From positions 44,347-108,346 of the forward strand of contig NZ_FCOX02000030.1 of the NCBI RefSeq assembly GCF_900044055.2: a stretch of 64,000 bases of DNA, given 5' to 3'. A program made the position numbers and the translations under genes. The notes under the pieces are model-generated. The model ran no database searches, was not told where the DNA came from, and saw only the letters and a program-made list of their open reading frames with translations. Position 1 is the first letter of the stretch. Each line of letters begins with the position of its first letter. Of the stretch, positions 49,469 to 56,689 are shown piece by piece. The stretch comes from Caballeronia calidae. Lineage in GTDB: Bacteria; Pseudomonadota; Gammaproteobacteria; Burkholderiales; Burkholderiaceae.

Positions 49469-50821
49469 TCAACGAGCCGCCATGTTCGGCTCGCCATCCC
49501 CGTCGATATCATGCGCGCCGGGAATCGTCTCCAGCGCGGAATCATGATGCAGCAGCAACACCGCCGCCACGCCGACCATGCCCGCACCCGAGAGACACAG
49601 CAGGCCCGCGCCGAAGCTGCCCGTGCTGTCCTTGATCCAGCCCATCACGTAAGGACCGAAGAAGCCCGCGAGATTGCCGAGCGAATTGATCGCGGCGATA
49701 CCGCCTGCCGCGGCCGCGCCCGACAGGAACGACGCCGGCAATGTCCAGATCACCGGCAGGCAGCCGAAGATGCCGAAGCCCGCGATCGACAGCGCGATCA
49801 TCTTCAGCACCGGGTTGTCGAGACCCGCCGATGCCGCGATGCCGCCCGCCGCCACCATCAACGCAATCGCGACGTGCCAGCGGCGCTCGAGCTTGCGGTC
49901 CGAATGACGGCCCCACAGCACCATGCCGATCACGCCCACGGCATAGGGCAATGACGTGACGAAGCCGGTCTGCAGGTTGGTCAGGCCGAACGCCTTCACG
50001 ATCTGCGGCAGGAAGAAGCTCAGGCCATAGTTGGTTGCATTCGCGCCGAAATAGATCAACGCGATCGCCAGCACGCGCGGATTGAAAATGGCTTCCTTCA
50101 CGCTGAACGAATGCACGGCTTCACGATGCGCCCGCTCGTGCGCCTGACGATTCACGAGCCAGTCGCGCTCTTCCTTCGCGAGCCAGTGCGCATCGACGGG
50201 CTTGTCGGTCAGATAGAAGTACACGACGAACGCGAGCAACAGCGCAGGCAATGCTTCGATCAGATAGAGCCATTGCCAGCCCTGCATGCCGCCCAGGCCG
50301 TCCATCTGCAGCAGCGCGCCGGAGATCGGGCCGCCGATCACGGTGGACAGCGGAATCGCCGCCATGAAGTAGCCGACGACGCGGCCGCGATACTTCGCCG
50401 GGAACCACAAGGTCAGCAGAAAGATGATGCCGGGAAAGAAGCCCGCTTCCGCGACGCCGAGCAGAATGCGCAAGCCATAGAACACATAGGCGTTCGACAG
50501 TCCCGTCGCTTGCGCGATGTGCGGAATGTAGGCCATCGCCGCAGCGAGAATGCCCCACGTGAACATGATGCGCGCGATCCAGCGACGCGCGCCGAATCGT
50601 TCGAGCAGCAGGTTGGACGGAACCTCGAAAAAGAAATAGGCGATAAAGAAAATACCGGCGCCGAAGCCGAACATGCTTGCGGTGAAACCGAGCGCCTTGT
50701 TCATCTGCAAGGCCGCAAAGCCCACATTGACGCGGTCCAGATACGCGATGAAGTAACACAAGATCAGGAACGGCACGAGGCGAACCATCACCCGTTTCAT
50801 GGTGCGAGCTTCAAGGTCCAT
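49469..50821 (-). CDS. MFS transporter, anion:cation symporter family, 450 aa
   Basis: Twelve-helix ACS carrier with CYFIAYLDRVNVGFAALQM, FFFEVPSNLLLERFGARRW and GVAEAGFFPGIIFLLTLWFP, the pattern of tartrate, glucarate and related sugar-acid importers. GGAGACATAG precedes the ATG. It stands between the two uronate dehydrogenase loci, so an aldarate or uronate substrate is likely but not shown. The C-terminal tail is acidic (GAHDIDGDGEP). Confidence 0.88.
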   Translation of the reverse strand: MDLEARTMKRVMVRLVPFLILCYFIAYLDRVNVGFAALQMNKALGFTASMFGFGAGIFFIAYFFFEVPSNLLLERFGARRWIARIMFTWGILAAAMAYIPHIAQATGLSNAYVFYGLRILLGVAEAGFFPGIIFLLTLWFPAKYRGRVVGYFMAAIPLSTVIGGPISGALLQMDGLGGMQGWQWLYLIEALPALLLAFVVYFYLTDKPVDAHWLAKEERDWLVNRQAHERAHREAVHSFSVKEAIFNPRVLAIALIYFGANATNYGLSFFLPQIVKAFGLTNLQTGFVTSLPYAVGVIGMVLWGRHSDRKLERRWHVAIALMVAAGGIAASAGLDNPVLKMIALSIAGFGIFGCLPVIWTLPASFLSGAAAAGGIAAINSLGNLAGFFGPYVMGWIKDSTGSFGAGLLCLSGAGMVGVAAVLLLHHDSALETIPGAHDIDGDGEPNMAAR

Positions 50822-50907
50822 CTATGTCTCCTCCGAATTAGAGAATCGGTAGTTCGCTAGTACTTGAGGTACTTGCGGAGACTACTCTTTCAGGAGGAAC
50901 TACAGCA

Positions 50908-51051
50908 TTGGTGTTTGACCTTGGTATCGGTTCCGGAGCGGTACGTGTCTATCTTTTCGATGCGCGCCAACGCGGTGCATCGACCCGTGGGAATCCCAAA
51001 CTGTGCGAAAAAATTGCGAACGGGACGAACGAATCGTCCCGTTCAGTGAAG
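50908..51051 (+). pseudogene. possible remnant of an FGGY sugar kinase N-terminus
   Basis: An AGGAGG site at 50892-50897 precedes a frame reading VFDLGIGSGAVRVYLFDA, which resembles the N-terminal ATP-binding strand of FGGY-family carbohydrate kinases. The resemblance ends after about 20 residues and the frame runs into antisense of the lactonase gene. If real, it is a decayed fragment. The alternative is coincidence in a leader region. Confidence 0.2.
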
Positions 51052-51052
51052 A

Positions 51053-51961
51053 TTATGCGACCGGTAACACAGCCGCATAGTCCGGTTCCGGTAAGCCTTG
51101 CACACCCGGGTTCAATGCGAACACATAACCGTCGTCATCAGTGGCATTCGTTGCCGGACGAATTGTCGTGACATAGAGCGTCTTCAGGTCGCTGCCGCCG
51201 AACGCGCACATCGACGGCTTGCTCGCGGGCAGTGCGATCTCGCGATCGAGCTTGCCTTGCGGAGTGAAGCGCAGCAGGCGCCCCGCGTCGTTCGCGCAGG
51301 TCCAGTAGCAGCCGTCGGCATCGACCGCGGCGCCATCGGGGCGGCCCGCGTAATCGTGGAGATCGGCGAACACGCGTTGCGCGCCCGGCGTGCCGCTGTC
51401 GGGGTCGAAGTCGAATGCCCAGACGAGACGCCGCTGCGGATGCGAGTCGGACAGATACATCGTCCTCCCATCGGGCGACCACGCGAGGCCGTTCTGGGTG
51501 ATCAACCCTTCGACGACGGGCGCTGACAACACGCCGTTCTCATCGAAACGATAGAGCGCGCCCACTGAACTCGCTAGCGACATGTCCTGCACCATCGTGC
51601 CCGCCCAGAAGCGCCCTTGCCGGTCGCAACGGCCATCGTTGAAGCGCATGCCCGTCGCGGGAAACGCGGGCGCGGCGAGCTTGATGGCGCGCGGCTCGCT
51701 CGCCTCGGAGAGCGACATGCCGAACATCCCGCTCTCCATGCCGGCGACGACACGCCCCGCCGCATCGAACGCGAAGCACGCGACCTGTTCGGCGAACGCC
51801 CATTCCGTACGGCGCGCGCTTGCGATCTCGAGCCGCACGATGCGCCGCGCCGGGATATCGACCCAGTAGAGCGCGCCCTCCTGCGCACGCCATACCGGAC
51901 ATTCGCCGACCGTCGCGCGCCCGCCCGCGTCGAGCCGCTCCGCGTGAATCGCTGCGCTCAT
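51053..51961 (-). CDS. SMP-30/gluconolactonase-family lactonase, 302 aa
   Basis: Six-bladed propeller hydrolase; metal ligand Glu20 in TVGECPVW, RFNDGRCDRQGRFWAGTM, ITQNGLAWSPDG and RPDGAAVDADGCYW supply the other conserved positions. The start ATG overlaps the stop of the uronate dehydrogenase gene by 4 bp (ATGA), so the two are coupled. In this setting it would open the aldaro-1,4- or 1,5-lactone released by the dehydrogenase, like the UxuL/UxuF lactonases, to give galactarate or glucarate. Confidence 0.92.
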   Translation of the reverse strand: MSAAIHAERLDAGGRATVGECPVWRAQEGALYWVDIPARRIVRLEIASARRTEWAFAEQVACFAFDAAGRVVAGMESGMFGMSLSEASEPRAIKLAAPAFPATGMRFNDGRCDRQGRFWAGTMVQDMSLASSVGALYRFDENGVLSAPVVEGLITQNGLAWSPDGRTMYLSDSHPQRRLVWAFDFDPDSGTPGAQRVFADLHDYAGRPDGAAVDADGCYWTCANDAGRLLRFTPQGKLDREIALPASKPSMCAFGGSDLKTLYVTTIRPATNATDDDGYVFALNPGVQGLPEPDYAAVLPVA

Positions 51962-52788
51962 CGCTTGCGCTCCATCGGCTCGCCGAGCACGAACGGGCCG
52001 CCCTGGAAGCGCTGCGCGGGATCGTCGCGATCGGCGGTCGGCGCGGTAACGGGAAAGAGTCCGTTGAATTGCGTGGAACTGTCCTGCGGATTGAAGCCGA
52101 TGAAGCCCGCCTTCGAGTTGTCCCACCACTTCACCGGATTGTCCGACACGCCGTACACCACCGCATGACCGACACGGTTCGCGAACAACGAGCAGCGCAC
52201 CAGTTCGATGAAATCGCGATAGCTCAGATACGTGACGAGCATGCGCGGATTCTTGGGCTCCTCGAACGACGACCCGATGCGCAGGTTCACCGTCTCGATG
52301 CCGAAGCGGTCGAAGTAATAGCGCGACAGCGATTCGCCGAAGCACTTCGTCACGCCATAGAGACTGTCCGGGCGATGCGGCGAGTCCGCGTCGAGCACTT
52401 CGGTGACGGGATGAAAGCCGATTGCATGGTTCGAGCTCGCGAACACGATGCGCTTCACGCCGTAGCGGCGCGCCGCTTCGTAGAGGTTGTACGTGCCGCG
52501 AATATTCGCTTCGATGAGATCGTCGAAGGGCGCGTCGATCGAGATGCCGCCGAGATGCACGATCGCATCGACGCCCTCGACGAGACGCATCACCTTCTCG
52601 CGGTCCGCGAGATCGACGGCGCTCACTTCTTCATGGCTCGCGGCATCGTCGAGCGGTGCGATGTCGGAGAGACGCACGACATCGGCCCATTGCGCGAGCG
52701 CGCCGCGCAACTGACGGCCCAGATTGCCGGCCGCGCCGGTCAGAAGCAGACGCTTGAACGGCTTGCCCGCTGCGTTTGGCTGATTCAT
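51958..52788 (-). CDS. uronate dehydrogenase, second copy, 276 aa
   Basis: Udh-type extended SDR with LTGAAGNLG (16-24), SSNHAIGFH (118-126), Tyr144 and Lys148 in YGVTK, and FQGGPFVL near the C-terminus. It is diverged from the 47581 copy but retains the same catalytic residues. AGGAGTCTCC precedes the ATG at 52788. It heads an operon with the lactonase and diverges from a LacI-type gene. Substrate preference may differ from the first copy (galacturonate versus glucuronate, or a pentose-derived acid). Confidence 0.88.
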   Translation of the reverse strand: MNQPNAAGKPFKRLLLTGAAGNLGRQLRGALAQWADVVRLSDIAPLDDAASHEEVSAVDLADREKVMRLVEGVDAIVHLGGISIDAPFDDLIEANIRGTYNLYEAARRYGVKRIVFASSNHAIGFHPVTEVLDADSPHRPDSLYGVTKCFGESLSRYYFDRFGIETVNLRIGSSFEEPKNPRMLVTYLSYRDFIELVRCSLFANRVGHAVVYGVSDNPVKWWDNSKAGFIGFNPQDSSTQFNGLFPVTAPTADRDDPAQRFQGGPFVLGEPMERKR

Positions 52789-52830
52789 GGAGACTCCTGT
52801 CGAATTCGTGTAGTGCGTTGCAAGAAGGGA

Positions 52831-52842
52831 GAAAACGTTTTC
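52831..52842. promoter_or_regulatory. LacI-type operator O1
   Basis: Perfect 12-bp palindrome GAAAACGTTTTC with the central CG step typical of LacI/GalR operators, 43 bp upstream of the second udh start. Related sites are at 52965 and 55455. Confidence 0.7.
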
Positions 52843-52885
52843 GGGACTGTAGCGACCGGCTGGGTGCGCTGTCAATTGCCGTTTG

Positions 52886-52919
52886 GCATGCAAAAGGCCG
52901 CATGCAAAATGCGTAATGC
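52886..52919. repeat. dispersed GCAT-rich intergenic repeat (copy e)
   Basis: Complement reads GCATTACGCATTTTGCATGC then TTTTGCATGC, matching the copy at 55638 in inverted orientation. It lies between the two operators in the udh/LacI divergent region. Confidence 0.6.
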
Positions 52920-52964
52920 ACTGTCATTGTTTCCCGATTTTCTGCGACAATCCGTTAACATTAC

Positions 52965-52976
52965 GAAAACGTTACC
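52965..52976. promoter_or_regulatory. LacI-type operator O2 (imperfect)
   Basis: GAAAACGTTACC, matching nine of twelve positions of O1, a few bases ahead of the LacI start codon, where it would allow autoregulation. Confidence 0.5.
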
Positions 52977-52982
52977 CTCCGA

Positions 52983-53972
52983 ATGAAGAAAATTTCCCCG
53001 ACCATTCGCGACGTCGCCGCCGCAGCGGGCGTGTCGGTCGCGACGGTATCCAAGTACATCAACGGTGCGCAGCGCTTCTCCGCGCCCGTCGAAGCCAAGC
53101 TCAAGGAAGCGATCGATTCGCTCGGCTATCGTTCGAACCCGCTCGCGCGTTCGATGATCACGGGCAAGACGCGCACCATCGGCCTCACGATCCTCGACAT
53201 CAGCAATCCGCACTTCACGCACGTCGTGAAGGGTGCGAACCGCATCGCGCTGCGGCACGACTACACGCTCCTGCTCGTCGACATCGACGAGAACCAGGCG
53301 CGCGAACGTCCGCTCATCGAAGCGCTCGCGCAGCGCGTGGACGGCCTGCTCGTGAGCTCGCGCCTCCCCGACGAAAACGCGCAGTGGATGCTCGATCTCG
53401 ACAAGCCCGTGGTCCTCTTGCGAAATGCCGAACTGCCCATTCCGAGCGTCGGCATCAACAGCCGTCTTGCTACTTACATGCTCGCGCGTCACCTGCTCGA
53501 TCTCGGGCATCGCCGCATCGCGTATCTCGGCTTCGAGCACGCGCGCATCAACGACGAACGGATTCGCGGCGCGCGCGAGTGTCTTGCCGAAGCGGGCCTC
53601 GAACTCGACATTTACGAAGCCCACGCGCCGACGTCCCTCGCGGGCGAACAGGCTTGCTCGCGCGTGATGCTCGGACCGAAGCGGCCGCAAGCGGTGATCT
53701 GCTACAACGACCTGATCGCGCTCGGCTTCATGAAAGAAGCCGCGTCGCTCGGCATTCGCGTGCCGCAGGACGTGTCGGTGACCGGCATCGACAACGTGCC
53801 TTACGGCGCGTATGCCGCACCGGGCCTCACCACCGTCGACATTCAAAGCGAGAAGATGGGCGAACTCGCGATGCAGAAACTCATCGACGCCCTCGCCGGT
53901 CATCCGGACCCGGGCAACTCCATGTTCGAGCCGCGACTCATCGTGCGCGAATCGACTGCTGCCGCCGCATGA
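52983..53972 (+). CDS. LacI-family transcriptional regulator, 329 aa
   Basis: Helix-turn-helix TIRDVAAAAGVSVATVSKYING at residues 7-28 and hinge helix NPLARSMITGKT, followed by a periplasmic-binding-like effector domain (ICYNDLIALGFMKEA, TGIDNVPYGAYAAPGLTTV). It diverges from the udh-lactonase operon. Three candidate operators suggest it also controls the hexuronate carrier at 54049. The effector is probably a uronate or aldarate. Confidence 0.93.
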   Translation: MKKISPTIRDVAAAAGVSVATVSKYINGAQRFSAPVEAKLKEAIDSLGYRSNPLARSMITGKTRTIGLTILDISNPHFTHVVKGANRIALRHDYTLLLVDIDENQARERPLIEALAQRVDGLLVSSRLPDENAQWMLDLDKPVVLLRNAELPIPSVGINSRLATYMLARHLLDLGHRRIAYLGFEHARINDERIRGARECLAEAGLELDIYEAHAPTSLAGEQACSRVMLGPKRPQAVICYNDLIALGFMKEAASLGIRVPQDVSVTGIDNVPYGAYAAPGLTTVDIQSEKMGELAMQKLIDALAGHPDPGNSMFEPRLIVRESTAAAA

Positions 53973-53975
53973 CGC

Positions 53976-54018
53976 GCGCCGCGCCGCCTGCATGTTGCGA
54001 GTGCTGGCGGCGCGGCGC
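53976..54018. terminator. terminator between LacI and hexuronate carrier genes
   Basis: A 13-bp perfect stem (GCGCCGCGCCGCC at 53976 and its complement ending 54018) with a 17-nt loop in the 76-bp gap between convergent genes. Confidence 0.65.
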
Positions 54019-54048
54019 ATGACGATGCGGATCATCCGTTGATACGTA

Positions 54049-55341
54049 TTACGCGGCGAGCTTCGCCGGCTTCATCTTCGGCGTGAGCATGTGCATGATC
54101 GCGAAGGCGATGAGATACGCCGATGCGCCGATCGCGAACAGCACCCAGTAGTGACCCGTGCGCTGCAGCACCTGGCCGATCACTTCCGAGAACAGCACGC
54201 CGCCGATCGAGCCGGCCATGCCGCCGATACCGACCACCGCGCCCACCGCACGGCGCGGGAACAGATCCGATGCCGTCGTGAAGAGGTTCGCCGACCAGCC
54301 CTGATGCGCCGCTGCCGCGAGACCGACGATCGCCACCGCGACCCACAGATTCTCGGCTTGCGATACGAACGCGATCGGCAGCACGGCACATGCGCAGATC
54401 AGCATCGCGGTCTTGCGCGCCGCATTCACGGTCCAGCCCGCACGCAGCAGCGCCGACGAAACCCAGCCGCCGCCGATACTGCCGATGGTGGTGATCGCAT
54501 AGATCACGACGAGCGGCAAGCCGATGTGCTGCATGTCCATGCCGCGCGATTCATTGAGCCACTTCGGCAGCCAGAACAGATAGAACCACCACACCGGATC
54601 GGTCAGGAACTTGCCGACGATGAACGCCCACGTCTCGCGCTTCTTGATGAGTTCCTTGAAGCCCGGCGCGCCTGCTTTCGCGTGAGCGGCAGCGTCGGCG
54701 GCGTTGGTTTCGTCGCCTTCGTCGGCGATTTCGTCGTCATGCGCGCGGCCGTCCGGCTGGCGATACATCACGAACCACACGACGAGCCACACGAGACCGA
54801 TCGCGCCGACCATCACGAACGCCGAGCGCCAGCCGAAGGCGACCGCGAGCGCCGGAATCAGCGCCGGTGCGAACACCGCGCCGATGTTCGCGCCGGAGTT
54901 GAAGATGCCGGTCGCGAGTGCGCGCTCGCGGCGCGGGAACCATTCCGCGGTCGTCTTGATCGCGGCCGGGAAGTTGCCGCCCTCGCCGATGCCGAGCAGC
55001 GCGCGGACCATCGCGAAGCCCATCACCGAGCCGACGGCCGCGTGCAGCATCGCGGCGATGCTCCACACGAACATCGCGAGCGCATAGGAGATGCGCGTGC
55101 CGAGCCAGTCGACGATGCGCCCGAAGCAAAGGAGACCGATCGCGTAAAACGCCGAGAACGCGATCACGATGCGGCCGTACTGCACCTGCGTCCAGCCGAT
55201 GTCGTGCTGCAGCATCGGAGCGAGCAGACCGAGGATCTGCCGGTCCATGTAGTTGATGACCGTGGCAAAGAAGAGCAGCGCGCACACGGTCCAGCGATAA
55301 CGGCTGGCGGTACGCACGGCGCCGGCAACGACAGTGTTCAT
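54049..55341 (-). CDS. MFS hexuronate transporter, ExuT-like, 430 aa
   Basis: Twelve-helix ACS carrier. RYRWTVCALLFFATVINYMDRQILG at its N-terminus (in part), ALLGIGEGGNFPAAIKTTAE and WWFYLFWLPKWLN are characteristic of the ExuT galacturonate/glucuronate subgroup. The central loop is acidic (about residues 200-230). GGAGACTTTC precedes the ATG. A LacI-type operator lies 114 bp upstream. It likely supplies the uronates oxidised by the adjacent dehydrogenases. Confidence 0.9.
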   Translation of the reverse strand: MNTVVAGAVRTASRYRWTVCALLFFATVINYMDRQILGLLAPMLQHDIGWTQVQYGRIVIAFSAFYAIGLLCFGRIVDWLGTRISYALAMFVWSIAAMLHAAVGSVMGFAMVRALLGIGEGGNFPAAIKTTAEWFPRRERALATGIFNSGANIGAVFAPALIPALAVAFGWRSAFVMVGAIGLVWLVVWFVMYRQPDGRAHDDEIADEGDETNAADAAAHAKAGAPGFKELIKKRETWAFIVGKFLTDPVWWFYLFWLPKWLNESRGMDMQHIGLPLVVIYAITTIGSIGGGWVSSALLRAGWTVNAARKTAMLICACAVLPIAFVSQAENLWVAVAIVGLAAAAHQGWSANLFTTASDLFPRRAVGAVVGIGGMAGSIGGVLFSEVIGQVLQRTGHYWVLFAIGASAYLIAFAIMHMLTPKMKPAKLAA

Positions 55342-55454
55342 GAAAGTCTCCGGACGCGGCGGCGCTCGTCGTGCCGCGTTTTTTGTTGCGTGAAACGGCG
55401 ACGAGCGCCGTGGGCGTGGCCTTGAGGTGAAGCTGCAATGCCGGCCTGGTTTTG

Positions 55455-55466
55455 GAAAACGTTTTT
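55455..55466. promoter_or_regulatory. LacI-type operator O3
   Basis: GAAAACGTTTTT, one mismatch from the perfect palindrome O1, upstream of the hexuronate carrier gene. Confidence 0.6.
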
Positions 55467-55637
55467 CGAAGAATAGTGGGTTTGCTGGCGGGTGGCTATC
55501 CTAGTATTTGCCCTAATGAGGCTAAAGCAGCGTGAAATCTAGGCCAGAAGTGCATTTCGAGCCGATGCTTACCAAGCTAGAAGGAAGTTAATCGTTTTCT
55601 GCCATCATTCCTTGCCCCGCGCGCCCCATGGTTCTTT

Positions 55638-55676
55638 GCATTACGCGTTTTGAATGCCATTCGGCGTTTTGCATGC
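55638..55676. repeat. dispersed GCAT-rich intergenic repeat (best copy f)
   Basis: GCATTACGCGTTTTGAATGC followed by a second TTTTGCATGC unit. Closely related copies are at 52886-52919 (opposite orientation) and 49384-49408; weaker ones are at 44272, 44405 and 47565. All lie between genes. Confidence 0.6.
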
Positions 55677-55731
55677 GGTCGCGCCTGTATGATCGAACCC
55701 CAACGAACAACAACGACAAAACCGCCTTCTC

Positions 55732-56604
55732 ATGCCAGCTCGTCTGACGGGGTTCATCTATCTGCTCGTCACCGCCACCGGCTGGGCGCTGAATTGGCCC
55801 GCCATGAAAGTCCTGCTCCGCGAGTGGCCGCCGCTCTTTTCGCGCGGCGTCGCGGGCATCGCCGCCGCCGTATTGCTCGGTGTCATCGCACGGTTCGCCG
55901 GCGAGAACACGCACGTGCCGCGCGCGCTCGTGCCGAGGCTGCTGCTCGCGTCGGCGATCAACGTCTTCGCGTGGATGGGCTTCTCCACGCTATCGATGAA
56001 ATGGCTCTCGGTCGGCGAAGGCGCGCTGCTCGTCTACACGATGCCGATCTGGGCGATGCTGCTCGCATGGCCCATTGCGAAGCGCAAGCCGTCGATCGCG
56101 GGCTTTTGCGCGCTCGCGCTCGGTCTTGCGGGGGTCGTCGTGCTGCTCTCGGCGCATGGGCTGTCCTTCGATGCAGGCAAACTCGCCGGCATCGCATTCG
56201 CGCTTGCAGCCGCGGTACTGTTCGCGCTCGGCACCGTCATCACGCACGGGCCGATGCCCATTGCACCGATCACGCTCGTCGCCTGGCAGGTCGGCATCGG
56301 CTGCGCCCCGATGATCGTGCTCGGCCTCTTCATCGAGCATCCGGTGTTTTCCGCGCTCAAACTCGATGGCTGGGTCGTGCTCGTCTACATGAGCCTCGTG
56401 CCGATGGCCGTCTGCTATCTCGCGTGGTTCGCGACGCTGCGCCACCTGCCCGCCGATGTCGCGTCCATCGGCATGCTGCTCGTGCCGATCATGGGCATCG
56501 TCGCGGCGGCGCTCGCGCTGGGCGAGCCGCTCGGCACCCGCGAGGCGATCGCGATGGCGCTCACGCTGTCGGGCGTTGCGCTGGCGATGAGACAACGCCG
56601 ATGA
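55732..56604 (+). CDS. EamA-family transporter (DMT superfamily), 290 aa
   Basis: Ten hydrophobic helices arranged as two EamA repeats; the second repeat has YMSLVPMAVCYLAWFATLRH and VPIMGIVAAALALGEPL, the conserved pattern of RhaT/YdcZ-like exporters. It probably exports an amino acid or small metabolite. It has no obvious operon partner; the chemoreceptor gene follows 85 bp later with its own promoter. Confidence 0.9.
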   Translation: MPARLTGFIYLLVTATGWALNWPAMKVLLREWPPLFSRGVAGIAAAVLLGVIARFAGENTHVPRALVPRLLLASAINVFAWMGFSTLSMKWLSVGEGALLVYTMPIWAMLLAWPIAKRKPSIAGFCALALGLAGVVVLLSAHGLSFDAGKLAGIAFALAAAVLFALGTVITHGPMPIAPITLVAWQVGIGCAPMIVLGLFIEHPVFSALKLDGWVVLVYMSLVPMAVCYLAWFATLRHLPADVASIGMLLVPIMGIVAAALALGEPLGTREAIAMALTLSGVALAMRQRR

Positions 56605-56624
56605 CGCATCGCCGTGGGAAGAAT

Positions 56625-56652
56625 TAAAGATCTTTTAAGTATCTGCCGATAA
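56625..56652 (+). promoter_or_regulatory. FliA (sigma-28) promoter of the chemoreceptor gene
   Basis: TAAAG at 56625-56629 and GCCGATAA at 56645-56652 match the flagellar sigma-28 consensus (TAAAGTTT, about 11 bp, GCCGATAA) with a spacer of 12 bp. It lies 37 bp ahead of the ATG. Confidence 0.75.
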
Positions 56653-56689
56653 GAGTCGCTGTCACTCTTTTATCGATCAGTCATACCCC

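Larger units (their letters stand above)
55342..55731. other. divergent intergenic region with LacI operator and dispersed repeat
   Basis: 390 bp. It holds the LacI-type site at 55455 and a GCAT-rich dispersed repeat at 55638-55676, just upstream of the EamA gene. No gene is supported. Confidence 0.6.
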
